Source: Mycoemilia scoparia (lineage: Eukaryota; Kickxellomycota; Kickxellomycetes; Kickxellales; Kickxellaceae). From it: DNA of 64,000 nt. The stretch spans positions 434,001 through 498,000 of the forward strand of contig JANBPU010000001.1 of NCBI GenBank assembly GCA_027575805.1, read 5' to 3'. Shown one piece after another: positions 45,777-57,767 of the stretch (position 1 is the stretch's first letter; each line of letters opens with the position of its first letter). The position numbers were made by a program, and so were the translations under genes. Below the pieces are notes generated by a model that was not told where the DNA came from, did no database searches, and saw nothing but the letters and a program-made list of their open reading frames with translations.

Positions 45777-46937
45777 ATGGACGAATCAGAATTGACCCCA
45801 GCACAACTAAGGAGGATAGAAGAAAATAGGCAGCGTGCTTTGGCCCGGCGAAAGCGCCAGGAGTCAGAGGGTACGAACAGTGTCCAGGCTCCCATTGTAG
45901 AAAAGAAAGCAAAAAGGAGTCGCCTGTCCTCAGGTTACTACGAATACAACTTGACTACTATGAAGGACTCCAAAGGAGGGTTCATGGTCAACGAGTCCAG
46001 TGACATTGCAGCAGTAGCGGCTGCAGCGAGCATGTTGTCTGCAAGGGGAATAAAGCAACAGGAGATCCCAGAAAACCTCCGTAAGCTCATTGATTGCCTA
46101 CTACTAATAACATAGTATGCTATGAAGTTGGTTTAAAAGAGATGATATATTAACCGAGCCTTTCTAACATGTACATGAAGCTCATTACATTAACCCCGAT
46201 GATAACCCAAAGTGTCGCGAATGCAAGTCAATAGATGTTGACGCAAGATACCTCAACATATATGGCATATCTGTCTGTTCCAAATGCAAAGAAGAGTACC
46301 CAGAAAAGTATTCGCTACTTACCAAAACTGAGGTTAAAGAGGTAGAGTCATCTATACATACACTGCAACAATATTATTGCAAATGCCTACTAATATAATA
46401 ATTGTATTTTTCATGTATGTACATGTATAAAACAGGACTATTTGTTAACTGACAGTGAACTTATGGACCACAAGGTTTTGCCATGTTGGGAAAAGCCAAA
46501 CCCCCATAAAACTACATGGAACAACATGTTGCTATTTCTTCGAGAGCAAGTCGAAGCTTTTGCAATAAATAAATGGGGGAGCCTCGAGGCTTTGGACAAT
46601 GAATTCGAACGCAGAGAGGCCGAAAAGAAGATTAGAAAGGAAAAGAGATTTAAAAAGAGCCTATTAGGTAAAGGCGATTTGAAAACAACCCAATGAAACC
46701 ATTCTATATATAAGCCTCGCTATATGATTGAACTATATGTGCTCTGTCATTTTTATTTAAAAAAATATAGAGCTTCGAAGGCGAACACGACTAGAGGAGC
46801 TAGAAAAGAAATCTGCGCTCAAAAAAGCAAATGGTACTATTCATGAACACGACTTTGTGGATGCTAACAGCTCTATTGAGCCAGATCTAAAGAAGTGTAG
46901 AACATGTGGAATTGAAACGATCATTGAAGAGCTGTAA
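45777..46937 (+). CDS. RAD14: Nucleotide excision repair protein XPA/Rad14
   Basis: Four exons: 45777-46080, 46181-46341, 46436-46667, 46771-46937; 287 aa. N-terminus: LTPAQLRRIEENRQRALARR. The zinc finger is C-x2-C-x17-C-x2-C (NPKCRECKSI ... VCSKCKEEYP). The DNA-binding domain follows: YSLLTKTEVKE, DYLLTDSELMD, CWEKPNPHKTTWNNMLLFLR and EAFAINKWGSLEALDNEFER. The C-terminal HEHDFV ... KKCRTCGIETIIEEL resembles the TFIIH-contacting tail. XPA verifies and scaffolds the pre-incision complex in nucleotide excision repair. The length matches the family (about 270-370) and all motifs are intact. Confidence 0.95.
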
Positions 46938-47087
46938 TCGCATCTACCCACCCTGTATGCTGCTCTTATTTAAATTTTTAACCCAAATCTTATATACTTA
47001 TATATGTAACCTGGTGTTGTTTATTTTTAACATGTATGATTGAGACTCCGAGTTCATAAATAGCAAAAATTATTCTGAACATTAAAA

Positions 47088-50000
47088 TTACTCTAAACCC
47101 CTCATACTCCTCCGCCGGTATATAGTTCTAAAGTCATTGAATAATATCGTCGCCTTATCCCAGTTTTCATCCTGGAAACAGCGGGATAGGTCGGCAACAA
47201 ATAGCTCTCTATCTCGTGCTGGCATATTGGAATCGGGAATCTGCGAGACAATGGAATTTATCCACTGAATATAATTTTGGAGGTGGGATGTGGCTGGTAG
47301 ATTTTGAATGGCAATTAGTTGGGGGCCAGTGTGAATGATCTTGGCTATAAAAACCAATGAATTGGATGCTTCTTTAAGGCACTCTGGTGGGAATGTGTGC
47401 AAGAAGCCATCGAAAAGGGCATTTACAATGCTGTATCCTTCAGAAGCAAATAAGCGGACAATGATATCCAAAGGGTAGTCATTTTCTTCCCTCTTTTGTC
47501 GGTTGTTGGTTCCGGAGCGTAATGTAGGAAAGTGGGGCTCGGAAGAATTTATAACGATCTCTTGAGATCTCTTGATGCTACTCAAGTGTCTCATTGCCTG
47601 TGCGGTAAGTCTGGACCAAAAGTATTCTACAGAGTCAAGGGCGTGCACCTGCCTTACAGACAATGCCGATACTCCAAATTTGAAAATAGAGGGGAATATG
47701 CTGGCCCTAATCAGCTGCTTTGAGAATCCTTCAAGGACAAGAACCAAGAGCTTGAAGTACTCATCAATAATTTCTGGGTGTGTTTGGGCCGATTCTGGTC
47801 CCTGTAGTGCCTGCAGGGTTGTTTCGCTAATGCTCTGGACCATGGTAAGCACAATCTGCTCTATAGTAGTGTTGCCATTCCATATTTCTCTAGTGGCATT
47901 GTCATACACCTTTATAAACTTACGAGAAGCCCATAGATAAACCCCTAGCCCGGTTTGCCGGAATGCTGTAACCAAGGATTCAGCGATGTTTGGAACAAGA
48001 TCCTTTATTGCAAGGTTATGTCGGTCAAATATAGATCGCAAAGCTTTGCCTACGCTCTCGGACAAAATAGGATGTGATGGGAACAGGCCAGTTATCTGAG
48101 TCAATGTTTGGCAGAAAGATACAGATGCTTGGTCAAGGACAGCTATTCCTGGGGAGTTTTTGGACAATTCCACAAATTCAAAAAGAATGCCCATGCGATC
48201 AACTAGGCGAGCAATATCGAGCTTATCGTTCTCGGTAATATTAGCCCCAGCAGCAATCTTTTCTCCAAGCCTGCTTATCATTGGCAATATTAGCTGCTCA
48301 AGCGCAGTGGGTGTGTTCTCATCTGGCATTGCGTTTATAACGTGTGCAAGACCCTCCGTGATTTGAAGAATGTCCATATCATCGAGAATGTCTCCAGGAA
48401 ATGCCTGATAATAGAACCCAATTAGTTCTGACCACACAGGAACCAGGTGTATGTTGCAGTCTTTACATAGATATTTTATAGCCAAAGCGCTTGCCGGCGC
48501 TACATCCTTGTCCTGAAATCCTTCGAACACGTACTTTAGCTGGAACTCGACGTATTGAGGGTGTCTGTCGGTCCATTCGGTATAACGGCCAATCACCAGG
48601 GTTGCTGCATAACGCAGCTTTGGATGTGTTGGGAAGTTTGAAAATATGTCCATAATCTTGGGCATCACATTGTCCTCATAGGGACTGATCTCAGCGCCCA
48701 TGGATCTCAATGAAAATAGAGGTGCTTCTATTTCTTGCCATGGGACAGACTGAGAAGAGCCAGCAGATGACAGCTTGCTTGAAATAATCTGGTATGGGTG
48801 TATCAATGCCACTTGCTCGCCCACAACTCTTACACAGTCTTTCAGTACATCGCCAACATTGTGTCTGAAGTCCCTGAATTCATCGCGCTCTTGTAAAGAC
48901 CAATCGCCACTGTCATCTGCAGGAAGCGAAAACCCGTCAAATCCAAGTGGGTAGCGCTGGTGCACAATAATTATGTCTATAAGAGACTCGAAAACAGCAG
49001 AAAACGAGCTGCGAATATGCTCATGTCCTCTGTGCTCCGTATTGGAAAGCACATTATCAGATAGATCTCCCCAAAAGTTAAAAAGCATACGAATTATTTC
49101 AAGATTGGGCATTTTCATGCAATCAAGAAGGGCAGCAAGGATCTTTTCGAATACTTCTGGAAACCTTGTAATTAGATATATCCATGACTCTCCAGCCTCG
49201 GTAAATATACGGCAGTATCCGCGCATCCGATCCTCGTCGTTTTCTTCAAGGATAGCCTTGTCTGATCTCATTCTTTCCGCAACACTTGCTAGCTTTGGCA
49301 ATAATATTTGAGTAATGTTTGTCTGTTCTGAATAGTGGTGTCCACGACTGGTAACCTGTGCCTCGTCTCTAGTTTCATAAATAATATTGCACACCGCATC
49401 AGAAGCAGTCTCAAATATACTGTTATCGCTTGCATCAAGCGCCGCGAATGCTAGATCTATAAGTGGCGTGTCTCTTATCATATCAACTGTCAATTCGCCG
49501 CTTTTCAGCCAAGAGTTGAAGCACCCAAGGACCCTGACATGAGAATTCGCATCCAGGTTTGTGCTTTGTAGGCATTGAACCATCAGTTGTATTACATTCC
49601 CCGCCTGGTCTGTAAGCAGTTTAGTGCTCTTGTCTTGGAATAAGCTGTTAGAGACTATTATGCGCTCATTCATCATCTCCTCCGGCAAAACTGTGAGGAA
49701 TTCTAAAAGACATGCGATTTGGAATGGATCCGAGCTTAGCTGCTGGATGATTTCAGCTACTGGGTCAGCCCATGCCTCTGACTGCACCGCAATGCCGGCC
49801 AAAGATAGACAGAGCTGGATAATAAGAGACTGGGGCTGTGATTGGGCGTCTTTTAGATGAGCTATAAGCGAATCTTTCAATGAATTGACGGCACTACTAT
49901 CCAGATCACTTAAATCGTTTATTATCTATAGAACATAAAAAAATAAGTCACTTGGTCAGAATGGAATGTTGAGATAAGATTTTTTAATATTAGTCTTACA

Positions 50001-50322
50001 ATAGCATACCTTGTTTCTAAGCGTTTGAGCGGAAAACATTTTTGCTTCTGCCTGAAGCTCTGACAAAGGCGTTCTAAGTATGGTGTCTACTACCATCCAT
50101 GCTTCGGGCTACATCAGTAATATATAAACTGTTTGTTGAATTCTGGGACTATGTTTTAATTTGCGTATAGCTCTAGCAATATTAATAATATACCAGGCTA
50201 TCTTTTACCTTTTTCTGGAAATCCTGAAGCCAATCATTAGCTTGTTTTTTTGCGCTAGGATCTGAATTTTTATAAAGTGTTTCCAGAATGCTGATGACCT
50301 GTGAGATATCCGACTGACTCAT
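47088..50322 (-). CDS. MTR10: Importin-beta family receptor Mtr10/TNPO3
   Basis: Three exons: 50322-50209, 50108-50010, 49925-47088; 1016 aa. The N-terminus has the importin-beta N-terminal pattern (QVISILETLYKNSDPSAKKQ, WLQDFQKK, PEAWMVVDTILRTPLSELQA, FSAQTLRNK). HEAT repeats follow, with the TNPO3/Mtr10 blocks LIIQLCLSLAGIAVQSEAW, LLEFLTVLPEEMMNE, VLGCFNSWLKSGELTVDMI and ASDAVCNIIYE. Mtr10 and TNPO3 import SR-type and mRNA-binding proteins into the nucleus; Mtr10 also affects tRNA retrograde import. It is convergent with RAD14, 150 bp between stops. The rival Kap111/Pdr6 (IPO13) fits less well. Confidence 0.9.
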
Positions 50323-51282
50323 TCTGTAATCTTTACTATAATATATTGGGGGAGATAAATGAACAAAAAGGGCAAAATACAAAAATTATAAGGGCAATGG
50401 AATGAAAAACAGATACTGTACCATGAACCATTACAAGACAGGCTTTTAAAAGGTGCTACTCAATGGAGAATATCAGACGGGCTATTTAGAACTAATCTTG
50501 GGTGTGTTTTTTGGTGAGCCAATAGTTTTTTGATTCGCTAGCCACCTTTGTGATTACATATTTTGGCATTTTTGTTAGAGAGTGATAAATACCATATCCA
50601 TGGTATTCAATGCATCACTTTATCGTCTTGACCCCAAATGTACCAAGCTTTGCAAGGAAATCTAGCACATCTGAATTAGCCGAGGCAAGCATGGATTTTG
50701 AACTAAAGATGCCATGGCTTTGAAAACGTTTTTAAGGAATCTCATTGTTACAAGATTTGTATCACTAGAGAAACGTGCAGTGCAAATTCATATATCAGCT
50801 TCTTCATCAAAGAGAACAGGCTACTAGCACCCTCATACATTCCCTGAAAACCAGTCCATAAACCATGCATTTTAGATAGAGCCTGACAGATTATTGACTA
50901 TAATCCAAAGCATTATTATGGTACACACCTTTGAAGAAGACACTCCCGTATTGGTCTATGTCTGTCTTCAACTGTATGCTTAGTATTACAATTTACCTGC
51001 TAGAAAACATAGAACAGTAAAAAGACAGCAATCTTCAAAAAAGCTAAATAAACAAACACACAAGGGCAAATGTGAAGCCATACATGGTATGGTTCAACTC
51101 TTCCTTCTGAAAATAATGATATATTTCCAACAGCGTCCCCAATCAGGTCCTGTTTTAGCCACACTGGTTTTAATAAAAGCCATGTTGGCTTGACCATAGT
51201 GTTAATCATCTTTCCTTCGTCACTCTTTTCTTATAAACCTCTCATTTACTTTTTTATTAAACTAATATATTTATCCATCGCT
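50323..51282. promoter_or_regulatory. Divergent promoter MTR10 / glutaminyl cyclase
   Basis: About 960 bp without a supported gene. A TTATAAACCTC stretch lies about 50 bp before the glutaminyl cyclase ATG. Confidence 0.35.
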
Positions 51283-52344
51283 ATGCTCAAAGCCCTTTTT
51301 GCTGTATGCTTTTTAGCATCACTACTATCTTTGTCCAAAGCATTTTCTTTTCATGAGAAGAATTTCCATAACCCCAAATTCTCAACGGCTCTGTCAGACG
51401 CTCAGCTCGGACGACTAGCGGATCAGGCAAAGAGCGAACAGGCCAGCCTGGACATAAGAAAGGGCGACCTTCTTTCACCACTGCTCGTTCCTCGGCAGAT
51501 AGGCACACCAGGATATTACAGGGCCCAGGACCACATTGTAACCGAGCTCAAAAAGCATGGATATACGATAGGATGGGACAACTTTACCTTTTCTACCCCT
51601 GGAGGAAATCTGCCATTCTCGAACATCGTCGCTACAAAAAATCCCTTAGCAACAAACAGATTGGTGCTTGCTGCTCACTATGAAAGCAAGATTGTTGAGG
51701 GTGGTGACTTTGTTGGAGCGATCGATTCGGCGGTTCCTGTGGCTTTAATGCTGGATGCAGCCAGAGGACTTTCTGATATCCTAAATAAAAGTTCCAATGA
51801 TGATATATCGTTACAACTTGTGTTTTTTGATGGAGAGGAAGCATTCCATGAGTGGACTCGCAATGACTCATTGTATGGATCTAGACATCTGGCCCAAATG
51901 TGGGAAGACAATGTGACTCCAAGAAAGGTATCAAGTGGCAGCTCAGAGACCACTGATAATTCTATTCCAGAGTTAGACCGCATTGATGTCCTTGTTGTAC
52001 TTGACCTCATTGGGGCACCAGGTCTAACCTTCCATGACACACAGCCCAAAACTTCTGTTCTGTTCAAAGAGTTTGCCAAACTTGAAGAGAGGCTGCGTAC
52101 ATCCAAGCACATCGAATCTTCGTTCTTTGTTTCTAACGAGATGCGCATATATGGCCATATTGATGACGATCAGCGCCCGTTTGTCGAGAGAGGTGTGCCG
52201 GCCCTTCACCTTATAGCCACACCCTTTCCAAAGGTTTGGCATGAACTTAGCGATAATGCAGATGCCCTTGATTCGACTGTGATCAATGACTTTAGCCTCC
52301 TCTTGCGCTCTTTCGTGGCTAGCTACCTCCAGTTGTGGGTTTGA
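51283..52344 (+). CDS. QPCT: Glutaminyl-peptide cyclotransferase (secreted M28-type)
   Basis: 353 aa, no intron needed. Start MLKALFAVCFLASLLSLSKA is a signal peptide; upstream in-frame codons lack an ATG. Zinc and catalytic residues are in VLAAHYESK, GAIDSAVPVALMLDAARGL (Asp), VFFDGEEAFHEW (Glu-Glu) and FPKVWHELSDNADALD (His), all as in animal QPCT. The domain ends with SFVASYLQL, as in the animal enzyme, before a TGA. It makes N-terminal pyroglutamate on secretory proteins, the modification removed by the pyroglutamyl peptidase encoded 41 kb away. A second open frame with a membrane helix continues right after this stop (next entry). Confidence 0.92.
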   Translation: MLKALFAVCFLASLLSLSKAFSFHEKNFHNPKFSTALSDAQLGRLADQAKSEQASLDIRKGDLLSPLLVPRQIGTPGYYRAQDHIVTELKKHGYTIGWDNFTFSTPGGNLPFSNIVATKNPLATNRLVLAAHYESKIVEGGDFVGAIDSAVPVALMLDAARGLSDILNKSSNDDISLQLVFFDGEEAFHEWTRNDSLYGSRHLAQMWEDNVTPRKVSSGSSETTDNSIPELDRIDVLVVLDLIGAPGLTFHDTQPKTSVLFKEFAKLEERLRTSKHIESSFFVSNEMRIYGHIDDDQRPFVERGVPALHLIATPFPKVWHELSDNADALDSTVINDFSLLLRSFVASYLQLWV

Positions 52345-52594
52345 CACTGGTGACGATGTAGGGCGACTAGAAACAAGTCTGCAGCCTACAGACAACGATA
52401 ACTCTACATCGTCACCATCGATCCAAAGCCCTGATAGCTTTGGTTCAAATAATGGCATTGTTACATACATAAAAGGGTTTGGTATTCCATATGGCTTCCT
52501 GTATGCCATTTTTGCCTGCTCCATTGCCATCATCTGCTTCATTACATACAAGCTTTATAACCGCCATTCACGACATTCCAAATATAACGACTAA
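52345..52594 (+). other. Possible alternative C-terminal extension with a membrane helix
   Basis: Directly after the glutaminyl cyclase TGA the +1 frame is open for 83 codons. It encodes a Ser/Asp/Asn-rich linker (DNDNSTSSPSIQSPDSFGS), a hydrophobic helix (FLYAIFACSIAIICFITYKL) and a short basic tail ending SRHSKYND. This is the layout of a type I membrane anchor. Two routes could join it to the enzyme. One is removal of a weak 70-nt intron, 52315-52384 (GTGGCT...CTGCAG, phases fit). The other is a +1 frameshift at GTT TGA C, followed after 3 nt by a 14-bp perfect stem (52348-52361 with 52404-52417). A sequencing indel is the dull alternative. Confidence 0.45.
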
Positions 52595-52791
52595 TCTTAT
52601 TTTCCCTGTGTCCTTTTTAATAAATCATCTTAAAATCCGTTTTAAAGGATACTTTCCATGTGGTGAGATTTCACCAGTGATCAGGTGTGAAATAGATGGA
52701 AATGGGTCCTCAGCTTTTGGTCCAATTACATGACATTTCATATTCAACTCCTGGAAACCCACTTATGCCTAATAACTTGTGAAATAAAGCC
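52595..52791. other. 3' flank
   Basis: Short AT-rich spacer before MITE copy 9. Confidence 0.3.
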
Positions 52792-52912
52792 ATATGGACC
52801 ATTGTCTTTGAAGGGTGCCTTTTGGTGGACAGCGATTATAGGGGCAACCACAGCCAAATGGATGTCCAGTTTTACCAGTAAACATTCACCCTTCAAAAGT
52901 CATCTCGCATAA
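52792..52912 (-). mobile_element. MITE-like element, copy 9
   Basis: Ends ATATGGACCATTGTCTTTGA then AGGGTG, and TTCACCCTTCAAAAGTCATC. Reverse core GGTGGACAGCGATTATAGGG then CAACCACAGCCAAATGG. It lies between the QPCT and DPH6 genes. Confidence 0.83.
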
Positions 52913-53052
52913 TATGTGTTAGCCAATTGAATTATTTTTTCACCCATAAACTTTTTGAGTTTACAAAATTCCTTTCATAATTAATTTGGAGATGTGTTGG
53001 GGTGATATCTAAATACAATTTATCTCATAATAATATTCGAATGAGATCCAAA

Positions 53053-54329
53053 ATGAAAGTTGTTGCATTACTCAGGTAAACACAATATCACCCAGCCCTA
53101 TGTCAATTAATGAAATCGCTGGTGTATAAAAATGGGTGTTTAAATATAAAACTTGGCAATCACTTGATTTAAATGCATTTTATAGCGGTGGAAAAGACAG
53201 CACATTTAATATGGTCAAATGTGTTGAAAATGGGCACGAAATAATTGCTCTAGCAAATGCCCACCCGCCAACAACATCAAACAATGGTAACATCGGATTA
53301 TACACTAATCAATATACTATTAATAAAAAGCAGGCTGCCCAAACCATTTTCTTTTGATCTACAATATACATTTGCACGAATGTTTCTACTTTATAGACGA
53401 AATGGATAGCTTCCTGTTTCAAACTGTTGGGTTTAATGGCGTCGACTATATAGCAGAATCCATGGAGCTTCCACTGTACAAACAAGCTATCAATGGGGAA
53501 GCACTTAGTCAGGAACTTGTTTACTCTGAAACGGCTAATGATGAAACTGAAGACCTGTACATTTTGCTCAAGCGAGTCAAGGATGCACACCCTGATGTTC
53601 GGGGCGTATCTGTGGGCGCTATATTCTCAAGCTACCAAGGAAACAGAGTAAAACATGTGTAAGATGATTGAAAGAGACATAGTGGTTTAAAATCTAGTCA
53701 TACTTACCCGATGGATTAGAATGCTCTGTAGAGTTCACATTCTCTAACTCGCAGCAAAAATATTCTATATACACATAATTGTAGGTGCAAGAGGCTGGGA
53801 CTTGAGGTTCTAGCATACCTTTGGGAGAGGGACCAAGTCGAACTACTTCAAGAAATGATAGATCAGGGTGTAGAGGCAGTTTTGATAAAGACGGCTGCAA
53901 TTGGTCTTGGCGCTTCTGATTTGGGCAAAACTCTCTCGGAAATGCAGCCAAAGCTTCTTGATTTGGTAGGTGGATTCCTGGCTTATGCTACTATGATGTA
54001 TATAGCTGGACGTGCATTCTAACTGATATTATACGTATATATGACTTGGGCTTCTGCATTTCAGCACAAAAAATACCAGCTTCACCCATGCGGCGAAGGA
54101 GGAGAGTTTGAAACGTTTACCCTCTATTGCCCTTTGTTTAAAAAGCGCATCTTCATGTAAGAAATAAGCTGGATTGCAATCACGACTATGCCATTTATGT
54201 GACATGAAGCTAAACACTGATATCCACACATATTATTTTTATAGAGATGAATCCGAAGTGATCACACATTCCGATGATGCATTTGCACCTGTCAATTACT
54301 TGAAGCTGAAGAAGCTGCATGTAGAATAG
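53053..54329 (+). CDS. DPH6: Diphthine-ammonia ligase DPH6
   Basis: Six exons: 53053-53075 (23 nt), 53186-53286, 53397-53658, 53785-53965, 54065-54156, 54245-54329; 247 aa. Splicing the tiny first exon yields the PP-loop MKVVALLSGGKDSTFN. Then come ALANAHPP, EMDSFLFQTVGFNGVDYIAE, VYSE...EDLYILLKRV, GVSVGAIFSSYQGNRV, CKRLGLEVLAYLWERDQ, AAIGLGASDLGKTL, HPCGEGGEFETFTLYCPLF and the ending SDDAFAPVNYLKLKKLH, all family-typical. DPH6 amidates diphthine in the last step of diphthamide synthesis on elongation factor 2. An in-frame ATG 12 nt upstream is possible but gives a non-family start. The longer two-domain RidA-fused form of some fungi is not seen. Confidence 0.95.
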
Positions 54330-54639
54330 AATTAGGCAGCACTAGCATCTTTGCTAGCTATCATCAACCTAGTCTATTAAATTGGAAAAATCCCATCCAC
54401 ATATTCCATCGCTTCAAAGTCTCCCTCTAGTAGTGTACACCAAAAACGAAAACATTTTATAGTTCTTGAATAGCACATGATGATTATGCATTTTATTACT
54501 TCTAGGGAGGTAGCTATATGCCACATACACTAATAGTTTTTGATTAACAAAAAGTTGTAATAATTCCCAATTTACCCATAACCCAATCTTACAGTAGTTG
54601 TAAACAACAATACGCAATTAAGAAATACTTTTATTGTAT
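54330..54639. other. Intergenic stretch
   Basis: AT-rich, no gene recognised. Confidence 0.35.
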
Positions 54640-54655
54640 ATCATTATCTTTAAAT

Positions 54656-54837
54656 TCTATAGTCTCCTTCCTGACGATACTCTGTGCTGTTCTCGCTGTG
54701 CCTCGCCTGCTGATGCTGTAGCTTTTTGTCGTTATCACTGGCCAATATCACTCTGTTCTTCCACAACACTTTATGTGCACCGAAGGATGGAATGCTTGTG
54801 TTGCTGTGGTTTATCTGTCATGTTCTACATGTCGGGT
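54656..54837 (+). pseudogene. Possible C3HC-type zinc-finger exon or relic
   Basis: Between a good acceptor (TTCTATAG) and a GTAAGA donor the frame encodes a Cys/His-rich segment: CSRCASPADAVAFCRYHW ... MECLCCCGLSVMF. It loosely resembles the C3HC (NIPA/Rsm1) zinc finger pattern C-x-SP-x3-A-x5-W ... C-x2-C. I found no convincing exons before or after it. It may be a gene fragment, one exon of a gene I could not assemble, or chance. Confidence 0.25.
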
Positions 54838-55910
54838 AAGAATCCCTCAATGCGATGCCTCTAACCCCTACCTATTTCTGAGCTTGGCCTGTTATCTATA
54901 CATGGTCTTCTCGGATTTCCTTCAAGCATCACTTGGTCTCCAAAACCCATCCATCTTTTTGCTCTGTTCTACCTGTACCATGGCCATATGTACGTGTGTA
55001 CACAAAGGGGTAGTAGTATGCGAAGAAGTTGGACAAGAGTCTGGTTTAGGCTTTTCTGAGCTGGTCTTTTGGCAGATTCTTTTGGGGACAGGGGTCAAAT
55101 GCTTGTTGGATAACTGCACCAACTGGGATATTTTATTCTAGGCGTGTATGCAGCTCTTCAATTGACCAGCTCTTGATGTTGCAGTGGAAACATTGGCACT
55201 TTGTGCTGACAAAACTATGGTTGAATGCTGGCGGCGTGGTTAGTAGTCGGCATCTTTGTGTTTTTTGGGGGGATGACTCAGTAGGATTTGGAGTGTTGAC
55301 TACATATGACACCAATGATGAGTATAAAGACCAATTGCCCTCTGCTATACAAAGGCGCTGTGGTTAGTTGAAGATTGAGCACTTCAGTAGATCATTTATG
55401 GTTTACTGTTTGATGGATTTGGAGTTTGGGTGGTTGAAGTACTGGTGTGGTTTTCAGAACACTCGTTTCCACCCTGGTTGATGATTGTTATGAGATTCGC
55501 TCTCGCCCTGAGCCCGTCAGTGTTGAAAATCTTCAGATGATATATCACATCTTGCTCTTTCTTCCATATATACTGGCTACTTTGTCTTTAATGCATGATA
55601 ATTAAACACATGGTCATAACTTCTGAAGGTGTCACCATATGTATTCTACACCACCAATTAATTTTCTAAATAAAATAAAATCTACCTAAACAGCATACTT
55701 TCATACATCCATTTACAATTGATAGGGTAATAATATTCTGTGCCTATTTAAACAAGCTTAAAGCTGCTGAGTCCAATAACCTGTCTTGTCCCATAACGTG
55801 TACTTCCCTGATTTAAAATACATATTTATGCAATTTTGATATCTAAAACTAACTTCATGCTCAATAATTATTTGCTTTTTATCAACTTATTGGCCATCAA
55901 ATAAAACTAC
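54838..55910. other. Intergenic stretch with short cryptic frames
   Basis: Frames at 54839-55141 and 55173-55367 are open and of fairly even composition but match nothing known. It could hold the rest of the zinc-finger-like fragment. No call. Confidence 0.3.
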
Positions 55911-57560
55911 ATGACTGAACAAGATAATAGTGCACGCAATGACATATCTAGTGGCGTTACCAAACTGGACCAAATAATAAACAAAGTTAGTGTCTTGGAA
56001 TGATGATTATTTAGCTTTGTTACTTAGCTTAAATAATGTATATTAAGCTCTATAACTATCTCACTTTTAGCTCCATGATCTTCGCCACACAATACAGCTA
56101 ACTTTGCTTTCATTATCTGGGAAATCAGTGATTCAAAATGGTGAGTACTGTAAACTATTTAGTGGTTTTAAATTTGGGCAAAACTCCAACTCTATTATTT
56201 CTATAGAAAAGCAAGTTTCCGATGGATTAAAAAACAGTGCAACTCAGGGTCTAACTTCAATTAATGAGATAACAACACTAATAAATGAATCTAGTAGTAA
56301 GTGTTTATACAGCCACCAGCCGAGCATTCAATATACTCATATTATTTACTTATAATGCATATATACATCCAAATAGCTATTTTCCAGAAGCCCGCACCAC
56401 TATCCAAAGAGCAAGATGTATTACCGTAAGTCATGTAATGACAAGGAACTGCATTTTACATCAATCTTCTCACTGTTGTCTAATGATACATGATATAAAC
56501 ATTAGGCCTTGGTTGACAACCCTTCTAAAGAAATATTCAAAAGCAGCAAATGAGCTTTTTGTAAAAAATGACTCGATTTTTAGCCATGAGCCCAAAAATG
56601 ATACATCGATTAGTGCTAGGGACGATAACTCAACAGCTAAATTAGATACATCTGTGAGGTAAGGTACTATATGATACAGTCCATGCAGAGAATACAATTA
56701 CATTATACTATCTGTTTAGCAGAAATAGGTATTGAATTTATCTATACATATGACAATTATTTATGCTTTAATTTAATAGGTTGGATTTACACAATATCGA
56801 GGAAAATGTAAAAGCAATTGAACAATATCTTGAGCATACCAATGTGCATATAGAATCTAATGTAGACACCAGTATTCACATTAAAGTAAGCAAAAAACAA
56901 ATGTCATTAGGTTTATGAAAAACGGTTTAGCGTAAATATAGTTCAAACTATAACTATATATATATATATATATAGGCAGATATTCCAAACAAGCTGAAAC
57001 TAATGATTATATGTGAGCTTGGCGATTCCAACGAGCAGTTAGACACCACAGGCCCCAAATTATCAATATCAGGCCCATATGAGGTATTTTAACAACCAAG
57101 TGATCCATGAAGAGCATACTATCAATTATGCAAATATAACAATACTTTATTTTTTATTTAGGATATTACTTTTCAAGATTCATCGGCATTCCAAGTCTTT
57201 AATGCTATCAAAGAGCAATTTAATGAACTATTTGGCCAGATTGGCAAATGCATGACTGTTGGAGATCTTTATGATATTCTGGTATGTATTAAACAGATAT
57301 TTATTATTTGCCTGAATACTAAAACAACAACTTTAAATTTATGATATACTGCCTTTCAGGGACTTTTTAATTGCTACGAGGATTTATTCCGAGCTAGGTG
57401 CAATATATGCTCAAGGCACCTCAAATACGATTTCAGGTTTGGGCAATTCATGCCTCCAACCTGTAGGACAAAAGAAACTGCTAGTGATCCTTCCGGCAAA
57501 AAGGCGACGGACAATATCAACTCATATACAGCCACACACTATGACTGTCAGGAATTATAG
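55911..57560 (+). CDS. MED27: Mediator complex subunit MED27
   Basis: Nine exons: 55911-55985, 56071-56140, 56207-56296, 56377-56425, 56506-56658, 56780-56885, 56976-57083, 57162-57281, 57360-57560; all phases close, 323 aa (human MED27 is 311). The N-terminal helices (VTKLDQIINKLHDLRHTIQL) and the C-terminal zinc-binding module support the call: LFNCYEDLFRARCNICSRHL, then FMPPTCR and a final HYDCQEL. This mirrors the Cys-x2-Cys ... PPT-R ... H-x2-C pattern of MED27. It is a tail/upper-middle Mediator subunit for RNA polymerase II; absent from S. cerevisiae in obvious form. Sequence similarity in the middle is low, so identity rests on the C-terminal module, length and the helical N-terminus. 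Confidence 0.8.
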
Positions 57561-57767
57561 ACTGAAATAATTATACATTCTTACAGATTAGCTAGAAATA
57601 CCCTGTAATTTGAGAAACTGTGTCTCTTAAAAATATTAGTTATTACATATTCAATAACAATTTTAATAATAAATTAAATGTAGCGACAACTTATTGACCA
57701 CGCATTGGCTGTGAGTAGATCCTAGCAGAGCAGTTTATAAACAATGTAGCATTTCAACTATACCATT

